This document shows, in pieces, positions 1 to 9,561 of a stretch of 64,000 bases of DNA. The position numbers were made by a program, and so were the translations under genes. This DNA is from Cystobasidiopsis lactophilus (lineage: Eukaryota; Basidiomycota; Agaricostilbomycetes; Agaricostilbales; Chionosphaeraceae): the NCBI GenBank assembly GCA_001599975.1, contig BCIO01000001.1:372001-436000 (forward strand), in the 5' to 3' direction. Within the stretch, counting starts at the first letter, position 1. Every line of letters begins with the position of its first letter. The notes below the pieces were generated by a model. That model was not told the DNA's origin. It saw only the letters and a program-made list of their open reading frames with translations, and ran no database searches.

Positions 1-757
1 CGCTCTGCACGTTCGCGAGGTCGGTGAATGTGAAGCAGCCACCCGCCTTGGATGAACAGAAACCTCGTGGCAGCAGGGAGTCTGGGCCGGAGGAACCGCC
101 GTGCCAGTCGCCGAGTTGGGCAAGGGGCGTGCTGCGGGCCCCATTCGTGAATGAGACGATGCTCTCCACCGTGAAAATGATGCACGCCAAGCCCAACCCA
201 AACATGGCCACCATGCGAGTTCCTGACCCTGGCTTCCTGAACGACTTCTGCAAGTGATGAGCGCCGCCGTGGTGGTCTGCGAGTCCGCTGTGCTTCTCGC
301 CAGCGCTGTGGTGGCTCCCGAACGACCCAAACAAGCTGTGATGGTTCATGCTGTGGTCTTCATGAGGGGTTAAAGAATTGGCTGCTCCTTGGCCGAAGGG
401 TGAGTGAGCCGAGGATGCCTTTGCCGAAGCCCCGACTTGTGGATGATGTTGGGTCTTGGCATCGTTCCCTTCGTGCTTCTGCGTCGCTGTAGCTGCCAGA
501 CTCTGGTCCTTACTGGACTGGCCATTGGCAGGTGGGCCTGTTGCCGTTCCAGATCCCTTTGGGGGAAGCGGCAACGAGCTAGGAGCTGCCATATGAGCTG
601 TAGAAGCGGGTGCGACCGTAGCAGGAGCTGGAGTCTTTGACGAGTTCATCGTGCCTCCCGGGGCTGGCGCCGCCGCCGGGCGGCTCCCTGGGAGAAAGCT
701 TTGAAGGTAAGGGACCCAGCCTTGGTTCCCGCCAGTAGATGGGTTGGTCGAGGCCAT
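1..757 (-). CDS. Putative type II membrane protein, 3' end cut by window edge
   Basis: An uninterrupted reading frame runs from the ATG at 757 to the left edge, giving 252 codons with no stop; I followed it by hand. Residues 1-180 are low-complexity (Ala, Pro, Ser, Thr, Gln) with a His-rich stretch around residues 100-165 (for example MNHHSLFG, ADHHGGAHH). A single hydrophobic segment starts at Met182 (MVAMFGLGLACIIFTVESIV) and no signal peptide precedes it. The part beyond contains paired Cys (FCSSKAGGCF). The pattern fits a type II protein with a long cytosolic N-terminus and an extracytosolic C-terminal domain lying mostly outside the window. I do not recognise the family. Confidence 0.7.
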   Translation of the reverse strand, partial: MASTNPSTGGNQGWVPYLQSFLPGSRPAAAPAPGGTMNSSKTPAPATVAPASTAHMAAPSSLPLPPKGSGTATGPPANGQSSKDQSLAATATQKHEGNDAKTQHHPQVGASAKASSAHSPFGQGAANSLTPHEDHSMNHHSLFGSFGSHHSAGEKHSGLADHHGGAHHLQKSFRKPGSGTRMVAMFGLGLACIIFTVESIVSFTNGARSTPLAQLGDWHGGSSGPDSLLPRGFCSSKAGGCFTFTDLANVQS

Positions 758-1178
758 TTTTGCTCAACTGAGCTCTGAATCGAGAGGAAGAAGCCCTTCA
801 AGGCCTTGGCCGAACCAAGAATGGGGACGAAGCGGACAGTGGACGACCATTCACAAAGGGACTTCTTCCAGCCTCTCAAAATGTGGGAGAAACCATTCTA
901 TATATATGAGAGGAAAGCAATGCCAGCGGAGCACAAAGTGAGGATCGGTGGCCAAGAGGAAAAAGCAAGCAAGCCGTGGGCACGCGCTGGTGGCGATCGC
1001 CGCTGCGCGCTGTGGTATGCCAGGTGGTGAGGCTGTTCGGATGCAATGCATGCAATGGGCTGGGACACGACTGGGCATATGCGATTTGAATCTATTTCAT
1101 TCGCGAGACGGACGGGGATTTCCGAAACGAAGTGTCCATGCCCATGATGCAGTCAAGGGTCCCATGATGAAGATGAAT
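758..1178. other. Intergenic, 0.42 kb
   Basis: This lies between the stop of the RTA1-like gene and the ATG of the left-edge gene, both on the minus strand. It should hold the 3' UTR of one and the promoter of the other. Apart from the TATA-like element I see nothing else in it. Confidence 0.5.
897..906 (-). promoter_or_regulatory. TATA-like element upstream of the left-edge gene
   Basis: An A/T run (TCTATATATA on the + strand) lies about 140 bp upstream of the ATG at 757, in otherwise GC-rich DNA. Distance and composition fit a TATA box for the minus-strand gene. It is inferred from sequence only. Confidence 0.35.
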
Positions 1179-2885
1179 CTAGAGAGGCTTAGGCTCGGCA
1201 AGCGACGAGCCAGCCGAGTTGTCTGCGAGCTCGAGCTGAGCCTCTGCCGGGTCATGTTTGGGCAGAAGCAAGCCGGGGTGAAGGACTGCCGACAGACATC
1301 AGCACGTGCCCCTCACGAGCTTGAAGGCAAACGAACCGTTGAAGATGACCATCGAGATGAGGATCATGGTCGAGTCGAGGATCTCAAAGAGCACTGTGCC
1401 AATTCTTTCAGCCCAAGTGTGCACTCCGACGAGGTGACCTTGACGGACCTTGATTGTGAATGACAGAGCCGTTCCAGCCGCCCAGCAGCTCGATTGTACG
1501 GTACACAGATCTGCACATCGCTCGTGAGTCCTGAGCATCATGTTGACGGCTTAGCGCGCAGAGCGAACCGGATGAAGATGACAAAAGTGCTGCCAGCCAC
1601 CGCGGCCAGCAAGAGCTGCGGACCCCGGGTGGTCTTGGAGTCAAGCAGCTTGCGGTCGACGGGCGCTGGCTCTTCGCGGCGCTTGCCGCAGGGGAAGCGA
1701 AGTCGCTTCGCCGGCTTGTTACCCAAGAAGCGCCAGCCGTACTCTACAAACAGAAGGGTGAAGAGCGCCATGACGGCCATCTGGAAGATGATACCGGCGA
1801 CCATGCTGAACGAGCGTGAGGCTCAGCTTTCGTTCGGTGTGAACAGAACAATTGAGCGTACATGTTCGTGCCGAGATCCTGGGTCTTTTTCGTGTTGGCC
1901 CCAGAAGCAATTCCGCCACCCGCCTAGAACAACCATGCTCGTCAGCATGAACCATAGGGCCTTTTCCCATCGACTCACAGCTTGGATAAGGAGGGAGATA
2001 ACGTCGCCAGTGACGAAGATGGCCGTGTCTGCGAAACGGAATTACGCCAGGTCGGCTTGCGAGCCTTCGGAAACAGTGAAGCTTACAAGCCATGTAGTGC
2101 AAGTGCGAGTACTGCCTGCCAAGAGAGCGAATGACGCGGCCGAACATGATGTAGTTGGCGGCTTGGAGGAAGGCGGGCGAGACTGCCAATTGCGGATTGA
2201 GCGTTGGCTTCGCAAGGCCTTCAAAGGACAAGCGACCCACTGATCAAAGTCGAGATTCTGATTTCGAAAGAAACACAGAATCAGCTACTGACTGAAGGCA
2301 CTCGACCGAGACAGGGACGTACTGGATCAGGAAGCTCTGCGGGTGGCAACGATGTCGAATGAGCTTAAGAGAAGCGGCTACATCAAAAGCCATGAACATA
2401 CCTGATCGGGAAAGTGCCAGTAGCCTCCAAAAGCGGGAATCCAGTCGCGGCCGATGTCTGTGCCAATAGTCATCTCAGCACATGGCAACTTCGCGGACAT
2501 CCCGGCCCAGGGTCAAAAAGGTGGCTCATCCCAAAACGGTTTGGATTCAATGGAGCTCCCTTTTGACCCTTTGGCTCAGGGTCCATGGGAAGGTGGAAAC
2601 GAACAAGACCACAGACGGCCAGACCATCTGTCCACCCCCAAACCCGATGAGCGTCTTATCTCTGCCAATGGAAGTCGGGGGCAGCAACGCACCCCAGGAT
2701 CTCGCCAATGCCACCAAAGACCATGGTCCAAGAGAGGAACCAGTAGCGATACTTGATGAGCTGGCCCAAGTGGAGCAAGGTCGTCAAGCTGAAGAGGACG
2801 ACAAAGGCGGTGGCGGCGCCGTGGTCGATCATGTAGCCGTACGCATCGTACTCGACGTGGCCGGTGCAGAGGTTGACCGAGCCTT
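1179..2885 (-). CDS. RTA1-like lipid-translocating exporter family protein
   Basis: This is a multi-pass membrane protein of the fungal RTA1/RSB1 family, linked in yeasts to lipid translocation and resistance to toxic amphiphiles. Exons recovered in order read: EYDAYGYMIDHGAATAFVVL, then EILGWSGR (the family E-x-x-GY/W-x-x-R motif), SFLIQY, SPAFLQAANYIMFGRVIR, ADTAIFVTGDVISLLIQA, GGGIASGA, FQMAVMALFTLLFVEYGWRF, RSVYRTIELLGGWNG, MILISMVIFN and HPGLLLP, close to the complete family pattern. The stop is at 1179-1181. Several introns (such as the one beginning GTGCGTTG after EILGW) join in phase, but the first exon and start codon are not secure, so the 5' limit is approximate. Confidence 0.82.
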
Positions 2886-3557
2886 CGACCCTTTGTTACG
2901 CCCGCCGAGCTCGTGAGATTTTTGGGGGCAATGCCAAAAGGGGCCCGGGACAACTGACTGGTTAAGGGTCCTGAAACCAGAGTCGATGCCTATTGAGTGT
3001 AAATGAGCATTGTGCCAATTCTTCAGATAAAACAACGAACAATTGTCAAGAGCTGGGAAGCGACGAGGTTCCGGTCAATACGCCGAACTCTCCTTTGGCA
3101 ACAGGAAATTGGCCATACCGGAGGGCATTATGACCAGTCAAAATCGAAGTGGTTGGTGCAGGACAAGGAATTTGAAACGACCTAAAGGCTCCTAAAGCAG
3201 GAGGACAGCCCCTTCGCCGCTGTATTGCTCGCTCGAGACTTAGCGCGCTTCTTATGACTCCGGCCGCGGAGTGGGTTCCAAGGGCAAGGGAGGGCAGTAG
3301 GGTATACAGGCTTGGCAAGAAGGGTAAAATCTAGCACAGAGACAGAGTCTAGAGGGATGACTGGTCGCCAATGCGGTTCAAAAGTTTTGAGCGCATGAAA
3401 ACACTCGGCATCGCTTGACCTGTCACAGAGAACATTTTGTATTCACCCTTGAAAATATTTGTACGGACGATTCAATTTGTGCACTGTGACAGACAAATCT
3501 GTGTGAGTGCGGAAATTTCGACCGCGCGCTCAGGTTCTTAAGGAGCGAGCACCAAAG
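2886..3557. other. Divergent intergenic region RTA1-like / CCT5, about 0.67 kb
   Basis: This separates two head-to-head genes and should carry both promoters. The missing first exon of the RTA1-like gene may lie in the first few hundred bases. I saw no other convincing element. Confidence 0.45.
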
Positions 3558-5610
3558 ATGCAGGGCGAGTTGACTGTGGATGAGACTGGGCGGCAGTACA
3601 TCGTGCGCTTCTTACTATTTGCGCATGAGCGGCCGCTCACACAACAGCGCAGATCATTCGGGACCAGGGCAAGAAGACTCGACTGAACGGCATCGACGCC
3701 ATCAAGTCGCACATCCTCGCCGCCCGCGCCGTCTCCTCCATCCTCAAGACTTCCTTAGGCCCAAGAGGCTTGGACAAGATCCTCGTCTCGCCGGACGGGG
3801 ACATCACCGTCACCAATGACGGGGCCACCATTTTGTTCGTTTGCCCTCGCTTACTGTTGCTCGCTTTGGGCTAAGATTGAACGAACGTGGAACAGGAGCG
3901 GGATGCAGGTGCAGCACCAGATTGCAAAACTGCTGGTGCAGCTCTCGAAAAGCCAAGACGACGAGATTGGGGATGGGACGACGGGCGTGTGTGGTGCGTC
4001 CTTATTCACGCCCTCATTGAGCATATTTTGATTGCTCAATGCACATGTATGACACGCAGTGCTGGCCGGTGCTTTGTTAGAAGAGTCAGAGTCGCTGCTG
4101 GACCGCGGTATTCACCCCATCCGAATCGCGGACGGCTTTGAAAAGGCCTGTGCCATCGCCGTCGCCCAGCTCGACGAGGCCAGCGAGACCATCCAGTTCA
4201 CCAAGGAGGACACCTCAGAGCTCCAGCGAGTCGCTTCCACCTCGCTAGGGAGCAAAATGTGCGTTTGCGGCCGCCTCTAGTTTTTGCTGGTCATGCTCAA
4301 ATCGCCATGGCGGTGCTGCACAGCGTCTCGAAGGCAAACGACCTGTTCTCCAAGATTGCAGTAGACGCTGTGCTCTCCGTGGCCGACCTGGAGCGCAAGG
4401 ACGTCGACTTTGAGCTCATCAAGGTGGACGGCAAGGTCGGCGGCTCGCTCGAGGACTCCATCCTCATCCACGGCGTCCTCATCGACAAGGACATGTCCCA
4501 CCCCCAAATGCCGCGCTCCGTCAAGGACGCCAAGCTCGCCATCCTCACCTGCCCCTTCGAGCCGCCCAAGCCCAAGACCAAGCACAAGCTCGACATTGGC
4601 TCGGTGGAGGAGTACAAGAAGCTGCAGGCGTACGAGGCCGAAAAGTTCAAGGAGATGATCGACCGCGTGAAGGACGCGGGCGCCAACCTGGTCATCTGCC
4701 AGTGGGGCTTTGACGACGAGGCGAACCACCTGCTGTACGCCAACGACCTGCCGGCGGTGCGGTGGGTGGGCGGGCCCGAGATCGAGCTCATTGCCATCGC
4801 CACCAACGGGCGGATCGTTCCCAGGTTCGAGGACCTCAAGCCGGAGAAGCTGGGCAAGGCGGGCATCGTGCGCGAGATCGAGTTTGGCACCACCAGGGAC
4901 AAGATGCTGGTCATCGAGGAGTGCGCCAACTCGAGGGCCGTCACTGTGTTCGTTCGGGGCTCCAACAAGATGGTGCGCTCTCGTCTGGTTTGCCTGTTTG
5001 CCACCTTGACTGAGTTTTGCTTCTTTTTGCACCCAGATCATCGACGAGGCCAAGAGGGCTTTGCACGATGCCATTTGCGTCGTCCGAAACTTGGTCAAGG
5101 ACAACCGGGTCGTCTACGGTGGCGGAGCGGCCGAGATTGCCTCCTCGCTCGCCGTCTCAAAAGCGGCAGATTCCGTTCGTGCTCGTCTCTCTTTTGGACA
5201 TTTTGCTTTGTCTCACCTATAAGATTTGGGGCGCACCAGATCCCTTCAATAGAGCAGTACGCCGTCCGGGCTTTCGCGTCGGCGTTGGACGCCATCCCCT
5301 TGGCCTTGGCCGAGAACTCGGGCTTGAGCCCCATCGAGACCCTGGCCGACATCAAGTCGCGCCAGCTCACCGAGGGCAACTTCCGCTTGGGCGTGGACTG
5401 CGTGGACTCGGGCGAGAATGGTTCGTTCCTTGTCTTTCGTCCGCATCTCTGTGCTGACTGGCCTTTCCCGCACGCACAGACATGAAGAAGCAGCACGTCT
5501 TCGACCCGCTCATTTCCAAAAGGCAGCAGTACCTGCTCGCCACCCAGCTCGTCCGCGCCGTGCTCAAGATTGACGATGTGATTACGAGCGGTGGCGATAA
5601 TGACTACTAA
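3558..5610 (+). CDS. CCT5: T-complex protein 1 subunit epsilon (CCT5 chaperonin)
   Basis: This is a subunit of the cytosolic group II chaperonin TRiC/CCT, which folds actin, tubulin and other substrates with ATP. Eight exons join in phase: 3558-3602, 3653-3834, 3896-3993, 4060-4258, 4324-4972, 5037-5174, 5240-5420 and 5480-5610, for 540 residues, the usual length. Family motifs include [31 protein letters not shown] (catalytic Asp region, about residues 97-107), [16 protein letters not shown], and the epsilon-specific [16 protein letters not shown] and [20 protein letters not shown]. The subunit call rests on near-continuous similarity to CCT5 as I remember it. Introns are 50-66 bp and start GTGCG, GTTCG or similar, giving a useful local reference for intron size. 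Confidence 0.97.
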
Positions 5611-6116
5611 AGAGAAGGAAATGTAGTTTTGCACTGACGAGGCCCTTTGCAAGGCACCATTTCATAGACCTGAAGTCTAGCGTGCTTCAGGCTTGATTGA
5701 CTTCGGTGGCTGCTTTCCACACGAGCCTTGCCGCCACATTTCGAGATGACTCAGGAGCTTCACTGAGCGCGAGGTTCACAAGAAGGCGCAACTGTCTACG
5801 CCGTGAGCTTTAGGTTACAGGCATACAAAGTTCTGTTGGACGTACGTGAATGAGAAATGAAAGGCACAGGCGGAGACTTTTCTGCTGATCAAGCGTGATA
5901 GTCTCCTTGGAGATGGCAGGGCTGGATTTGGTAACAATATGATGCACAGCCTGCCTTGTGCTTTAGTTGAGGCAAACTCAGATGACAGAAACCATACTGC
6001 TCGCAGAGCGTCGTCCCGTCCTATTTGAATCTGCACGCAAGCGAATGTCACGGAAAGCACAATCCCAATCAGCGGCTACAAACATTCGTCACAGACTCCA
6101 CGAGGACTTTGTCGTC
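5611..6116. other. Convergent intergenic region, 0.5 kb
   Basis: Two 3' ends face each other here (CCT5 and the 6.1-7.4 kb gene). I see no coding pattern or repeat in it. Confidence 0.5.
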
Positions 6117-7441
6117 TTAAGTGACTAGGCGGGTCAGAATGGGTCGCAATCTCAAGCAGCGGCACGCACTGGGGTTTCGCTGGATCAATCTCTTATAGGC
6201 TGTCTCTTCCTCGTTGTAATCCTCTTTCAAATTGTCGAAGCGAGCATGCGGTATGATGGAGAGTAGCGTTTCAAATTCTGTCTTTCCTTTGGTGAGTTTG
6301 GCCAAATCAAGAAGCGAGTCGAACATCGGTCCAAAAGCTGAGGCGAGGTCGTCCAGAGACACCAGATGGAGGGGAAGGTAGCAGAACACTTTCAGCAGGA
6401 CCAACAGCTGGAAGGACATGAGCTCTGGGCGACCCTGCCGAGGGAAACATAGATACACACCTTTTCGCCTACACTTTTGGCTCCGCCAGCTTGCATGCTA
6501 TCGAAACGTTGGATCTGTTTACTCCAAAGACTTTGGTAATACTTTTGAAGGTCAGCGGGGAGGCTACATACGATTCCAATGAATTCGGTGATGCTGAGCT
6601 CGATGAGCCGGCCAGATAGCCTCGAAGCAACTAGAGCTGGGAGAGTCTGTGCAGAGTTAGTCGGTACCAGCAGCCAAAAAGGGCAGTCACCAACTTTTGC
6701 AATGTCGACCGCCACCGTCTTGAACACTATTCAGGTGCCACATCATAAGTATTGTTAAGTGACAACTCTATTTCCTTCAAAGTTGCTAACCGCTGAGCTT
6801 GTTTGCGAACGATGCCTCGAGGGCAGTAGAGACCAACGATTTCCAGAGGTCGTCGTGGGTCAGAATGGCGACGCTATTTCGAGCTATTCCAAGCGATGTA
6901 GGGCTCTCGGGGCCCAATTCGACCAACAACTCGAATTCGGCATCCCACTAGCAAAGGAATTGTGATCACAAAAGAACAGTGTTCGTTTACTTAAACCTTA
7001 CGACGGCAAAAAATTCCTTGACCACACGACTTTCCTTGTGTTTGTCGTGGTTAGCGATGTGAAGCTCCATCTGTGAGTTGCTCAGATCAGATGTGTTTAA
7101 CACCTACAGACAAACAGAGACGCGCCGCTTTTTTGGCCCGTTCGAGCTGTTCCATGGCAGTGGGCGTGTTGTGAGCAAGTAAGACCTAAGTAGGAAGAAT
7201 CAAATCCGCTTGGCTTTGGGCGCGTGAGAAGGAAGGCATACTACAAGGCAAGCCAAGACGTCCAAGACATGAGGGCAAACGTCTGGTCAATGTTGTAATT
7301 CAGAGGAGGACAGATCCTCTGTTTGAGTGGCTTGCCCTTGTTCTCCCTCAAAAAAGCATTAAAAGCGACGTCTTCAGCCTTCAGCTCGCGGTTGTAGATT
7401 GCCACAGCGGTGGCGGCCGGTTTAGCTTGTGTATTCCCCAT
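6117..7441 (-). CDS. Hypothetical alpha-helical protein, multi-exon
   Basis: I do not recognise this family. The start at 7441 gives MGNTQAKPAATAVAIYNREL, whose Gly2 could be N-myristoylated. Exons join into a Leu-rich helical protein containing HVLDVLACLV, MEQLERAKKAARLCL, WDAEFELLVELGPESP, ARNSVAILTHDDLWKSLV, SGRLIELSITEFIGI, QLLVLLKVFCYLPLHLV and DSLLDLAKLTKGKTEFETL, ending at the stop at 6117-6119. Two of the introns needed to keep the frame are very short: 29 bp at 7283-7311 and 26 bp at 6435-6460; another is 37 bp. Without them the frame closes early or shifts. Either this is an intact gene with tiny introns or parts are degraded. The run of amphipathic helices suggests a helical-repeat fold, by inference only. 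Confidence 0.6.
6435..6460 (-). other. Inferred 26-bp intron
   Basis: On the minus strand this starts GTGTGT and ends CGGCAG. Removing it joins SVGEK to GRPELMSFQLL in frame. It is unusually short, and no longer alternative in the right phase was visible to me. Confidence 0.4.
7283..7311 (-). other. Inferred 29-bp intron
   Basis: On the minus strand this starts GTCCTC and ends ACCAG. Removing it joins KQRI to YVCPHVLDVLACL in frame; keeping it leads to an early stop. The length is not a multiple of three. Confidence 0.45.
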
Positions 7442-8282
7442 GCTATCACTTCGTCCCAGGAGAGCAAGGAGCAGGCTCTGGGACGACTAGAAACAGAAGG
7501 GACCAGAAAGCCAATTCTGAAACGAGAAACCTGCTTCTGTCCGACCTGAGGCCTCCCTCGGCCCTCCAGGTTTCAGTCAACATTCATGATTGTTCAGAGC
7601 ATCATAGGCATCTCGAATTGGGCCACACTGTGCGAAGTTAGGCATTGCGGGGTGCTGCCTTTCACCAGCTCTTCTGCCCAATGAAATGCGCAATGAAGCT
7701 GAGCAAAAAGTAGCAGCAACGTTTCAAGAAGATAACAGGCAAAATGCTTCGGTGCTGGCATGTCTCGGCGAGGAAAGCAAAACGAGAAGACATCTGGACG
7801 ACATTCCATTGGCCTGTTAGGGCTCCCAACGGTCCCGCTTGTCCTGCGCTCCTGGCAAGAGCACATTGCATTTAAAGCTCCGCCTGCGCGTGATGACGAG
7901 AAACTATAGCATTGGGCAACCCAATCCGTTCAATCACAGGAAGGCAGGTTCCGACTTCGAAGAGTTCGCTCATTTAGCATCAAGGAGCCCAAGTGAGCGC
8001 ATGTCACGTCCACAGTCGATCTCATTACTGCTATAAGGAACAAGTCAGACGCAAAGCTTGTCATTCCGGACCACCAATTGGACGTCCGCCTCCAAAAACG
8101 CGACGATGAGCCGACAAAAAGCTCCCTGTCCCCGCCCGGCGACGCGGCGACGCTTACGGTGCTGCTATCCTTGAGATTCGCAGCGCCTCATCATTCAAAA
8201 ATCAACAGCGAAAGGCAGTGACGAGCTCAACGACGCGCCATCAAGCATCAAGCCGGACACATCACTAAAAGCCCATCGCACC
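7442..8282. other. Divergent intergenic region, 0.84 kb
   Basis: This lies between two head-to-head starts (7441 minus, 8283 plus). Short frames in it look random, and nothing recognisable was seen. Confidence 0.5.
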
Positions 8283-9392
8283 ATGTCCTGCTCGCTCGTG
8301 TACGGATGGGTCGTGGATACCGAGACGCTTCAGCGGGCTGCAGCCGCTTGGAACCTCACCAGCTCGGCGTCACTGGCGCTCAAGCTGATCACCAGAAGGA
8401 AGAATGCTGGCACTCTCAAGGTGGATCGTCAAGGCGTCTCCTTGGCCTCCCTCCCCGGCGAGCTGCTCGATTTAATCGGACACCACCTGCTCGCCGCAGG
8501 GCATGCTGCTGTCGACTTCGACCCTCGATTAATATGCCCTTGCTGCACCCAGAATCACTGGGACGATGTCTTCGAGCTTTGTTCTTCTTGTGAAAAGAAG
8601 CACGAGCAGATCTGTCCTCCGTACGAGCGCTATCGCAATTGCAGTCCCTCAAGCTTCGAGTATGAACAAGTGGTGGATGGCTACTACCAAAACTGCGGAT
8701 GCGGCAGGTGGAACATCGTGCAGGACGCGGCTTGCCAACATTGTGTAGCTGAGCTCTGGGACGCCCACGGGCAATGCGACGGCTGCTGGGAGTTCAGGAT
8801 CAACAATCGAGGTGAAGTGGTCAGCTCCCGTGACCTCATCTGCCCGGAAATTGGTCGCTCAAGTTCGCTTGAGCAGCTGGAGCAACCAATGAAATCCTTC
8901 CTGGAAGCTCATGGGTTGGTGCGGGCTGCCGTCTCCGAGATGTGGAACAACGAGACCTTCGTGCTCGGAATACCCCTCATCAAACTCTCCCAGCAGCCCA
9001 ACCGCAGTCCTTCGCCGCCATCAGAGTCCGACTCGGACAGCGAGCCCATGTCCAGCGCTCAACCTTCCAAGGCCAGTCCAGTCGAATGTAGCGTCAAACC
9101 GATCGAAGTTTCGGACAAAGGCGATAGCATGGTGACTGTGCAGCCCAAGGAAGAGAACGATTTTGCTGCTCTGGTCATCGATCCCGCAATGTTCAGTAGT
9201 CATCCGCAAAGCCAGCTCGCCCTCTCTGCGTTTGCTCGCAAGTACGGCATCACTCAAGTGAAGATGGTGGAATCAAGCATTGTGACGACTTCGCATAGGG
9301 TTCAACAGGGGAAGGACGCTTTGCTGTCGCTGGGTGGCGATCCTCATCAACCCCGTTGGCTGCTGTGCGCACACCTCTTCAGCCCCTACTAG
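8283..9392 (+). CDS. F-box-like, cysteine-rich hypothetical protein (369 aa, single exon)
   Basis: This is a single open frame without introns, unusual among its neighbours. After about 55 residues comes an F-box-like helix pair, SLASLPGELLDLIGHHLLAAG. A Cys-rich block follows (about residues 84-165) with several CxxC pairs: CPCCTQ, CSSCEKK, NCGCGRW, CQHC and CDGCWEF, suggesting zinc binding. The C-terminal half is acidic and Ser/Pro-rich (about residues 240-260) and then ordinary. F-box proteins recruit substrates to SCF ubiquitin ligases, and here the Cys-rich part would be the substrate side; this is inference from the motif. I cannot name an orthologue. Confidence 0.65.
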   Translation: MSCSLVYGWVVDTETLQRAAAAWNLTSSASLALKLITRRKNAGTLKVDRQGVSLASLPGELLDLIGHHLLAAGHAAVDFDPRLICPCCTQNHWDDVFELCSSCEKKHEQICPPYERYRNCSPSSFEYEQVVDGYYQNCGCGRWNIVQDAACQHCVAELWDAHGQCDGCWEFRINNRGEVVSSRDLICPEIGRSSSLEQLEQPMKSFLEAHGLVRAAVSEMWNNETFVLGIPLIKLSQQPNRSPSPPSESDSDSEPMSSAQPSKASPVECSVKPIEVSDKGDSMVTVQPKEENDFAALVIDPAMFSSHPQSQLALSAFARKYGITQVKMVESSIVTTSHRVQQGKDALLSLGGDPHQPRWLLCAHLFSPY

Positions 9393-9561
9393 CGCCATGG
9401 TCCTTCTATGCGCTCGTCGATTACATGGGGTGGTCTGCGGGAACACGGGAACTATGGTGGCGTTGCTGGCACTGATACTTCCCTTTCGACAAGGCATCTT
9501 GCGCTCGACAAAAGCTTGCTATTTCAGTCCAGTACTCCTTAGCTACCCGCTCTTGACTTGT

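Noticed and set aside
4277-5104. Long minus-strand frame (275 codons) across CCT5
   Set aside because: It is antisense to the most conserved CCT5 exon, and its Arg/Leu/Val-rich content mirrors GC-biased codons on the real strand.
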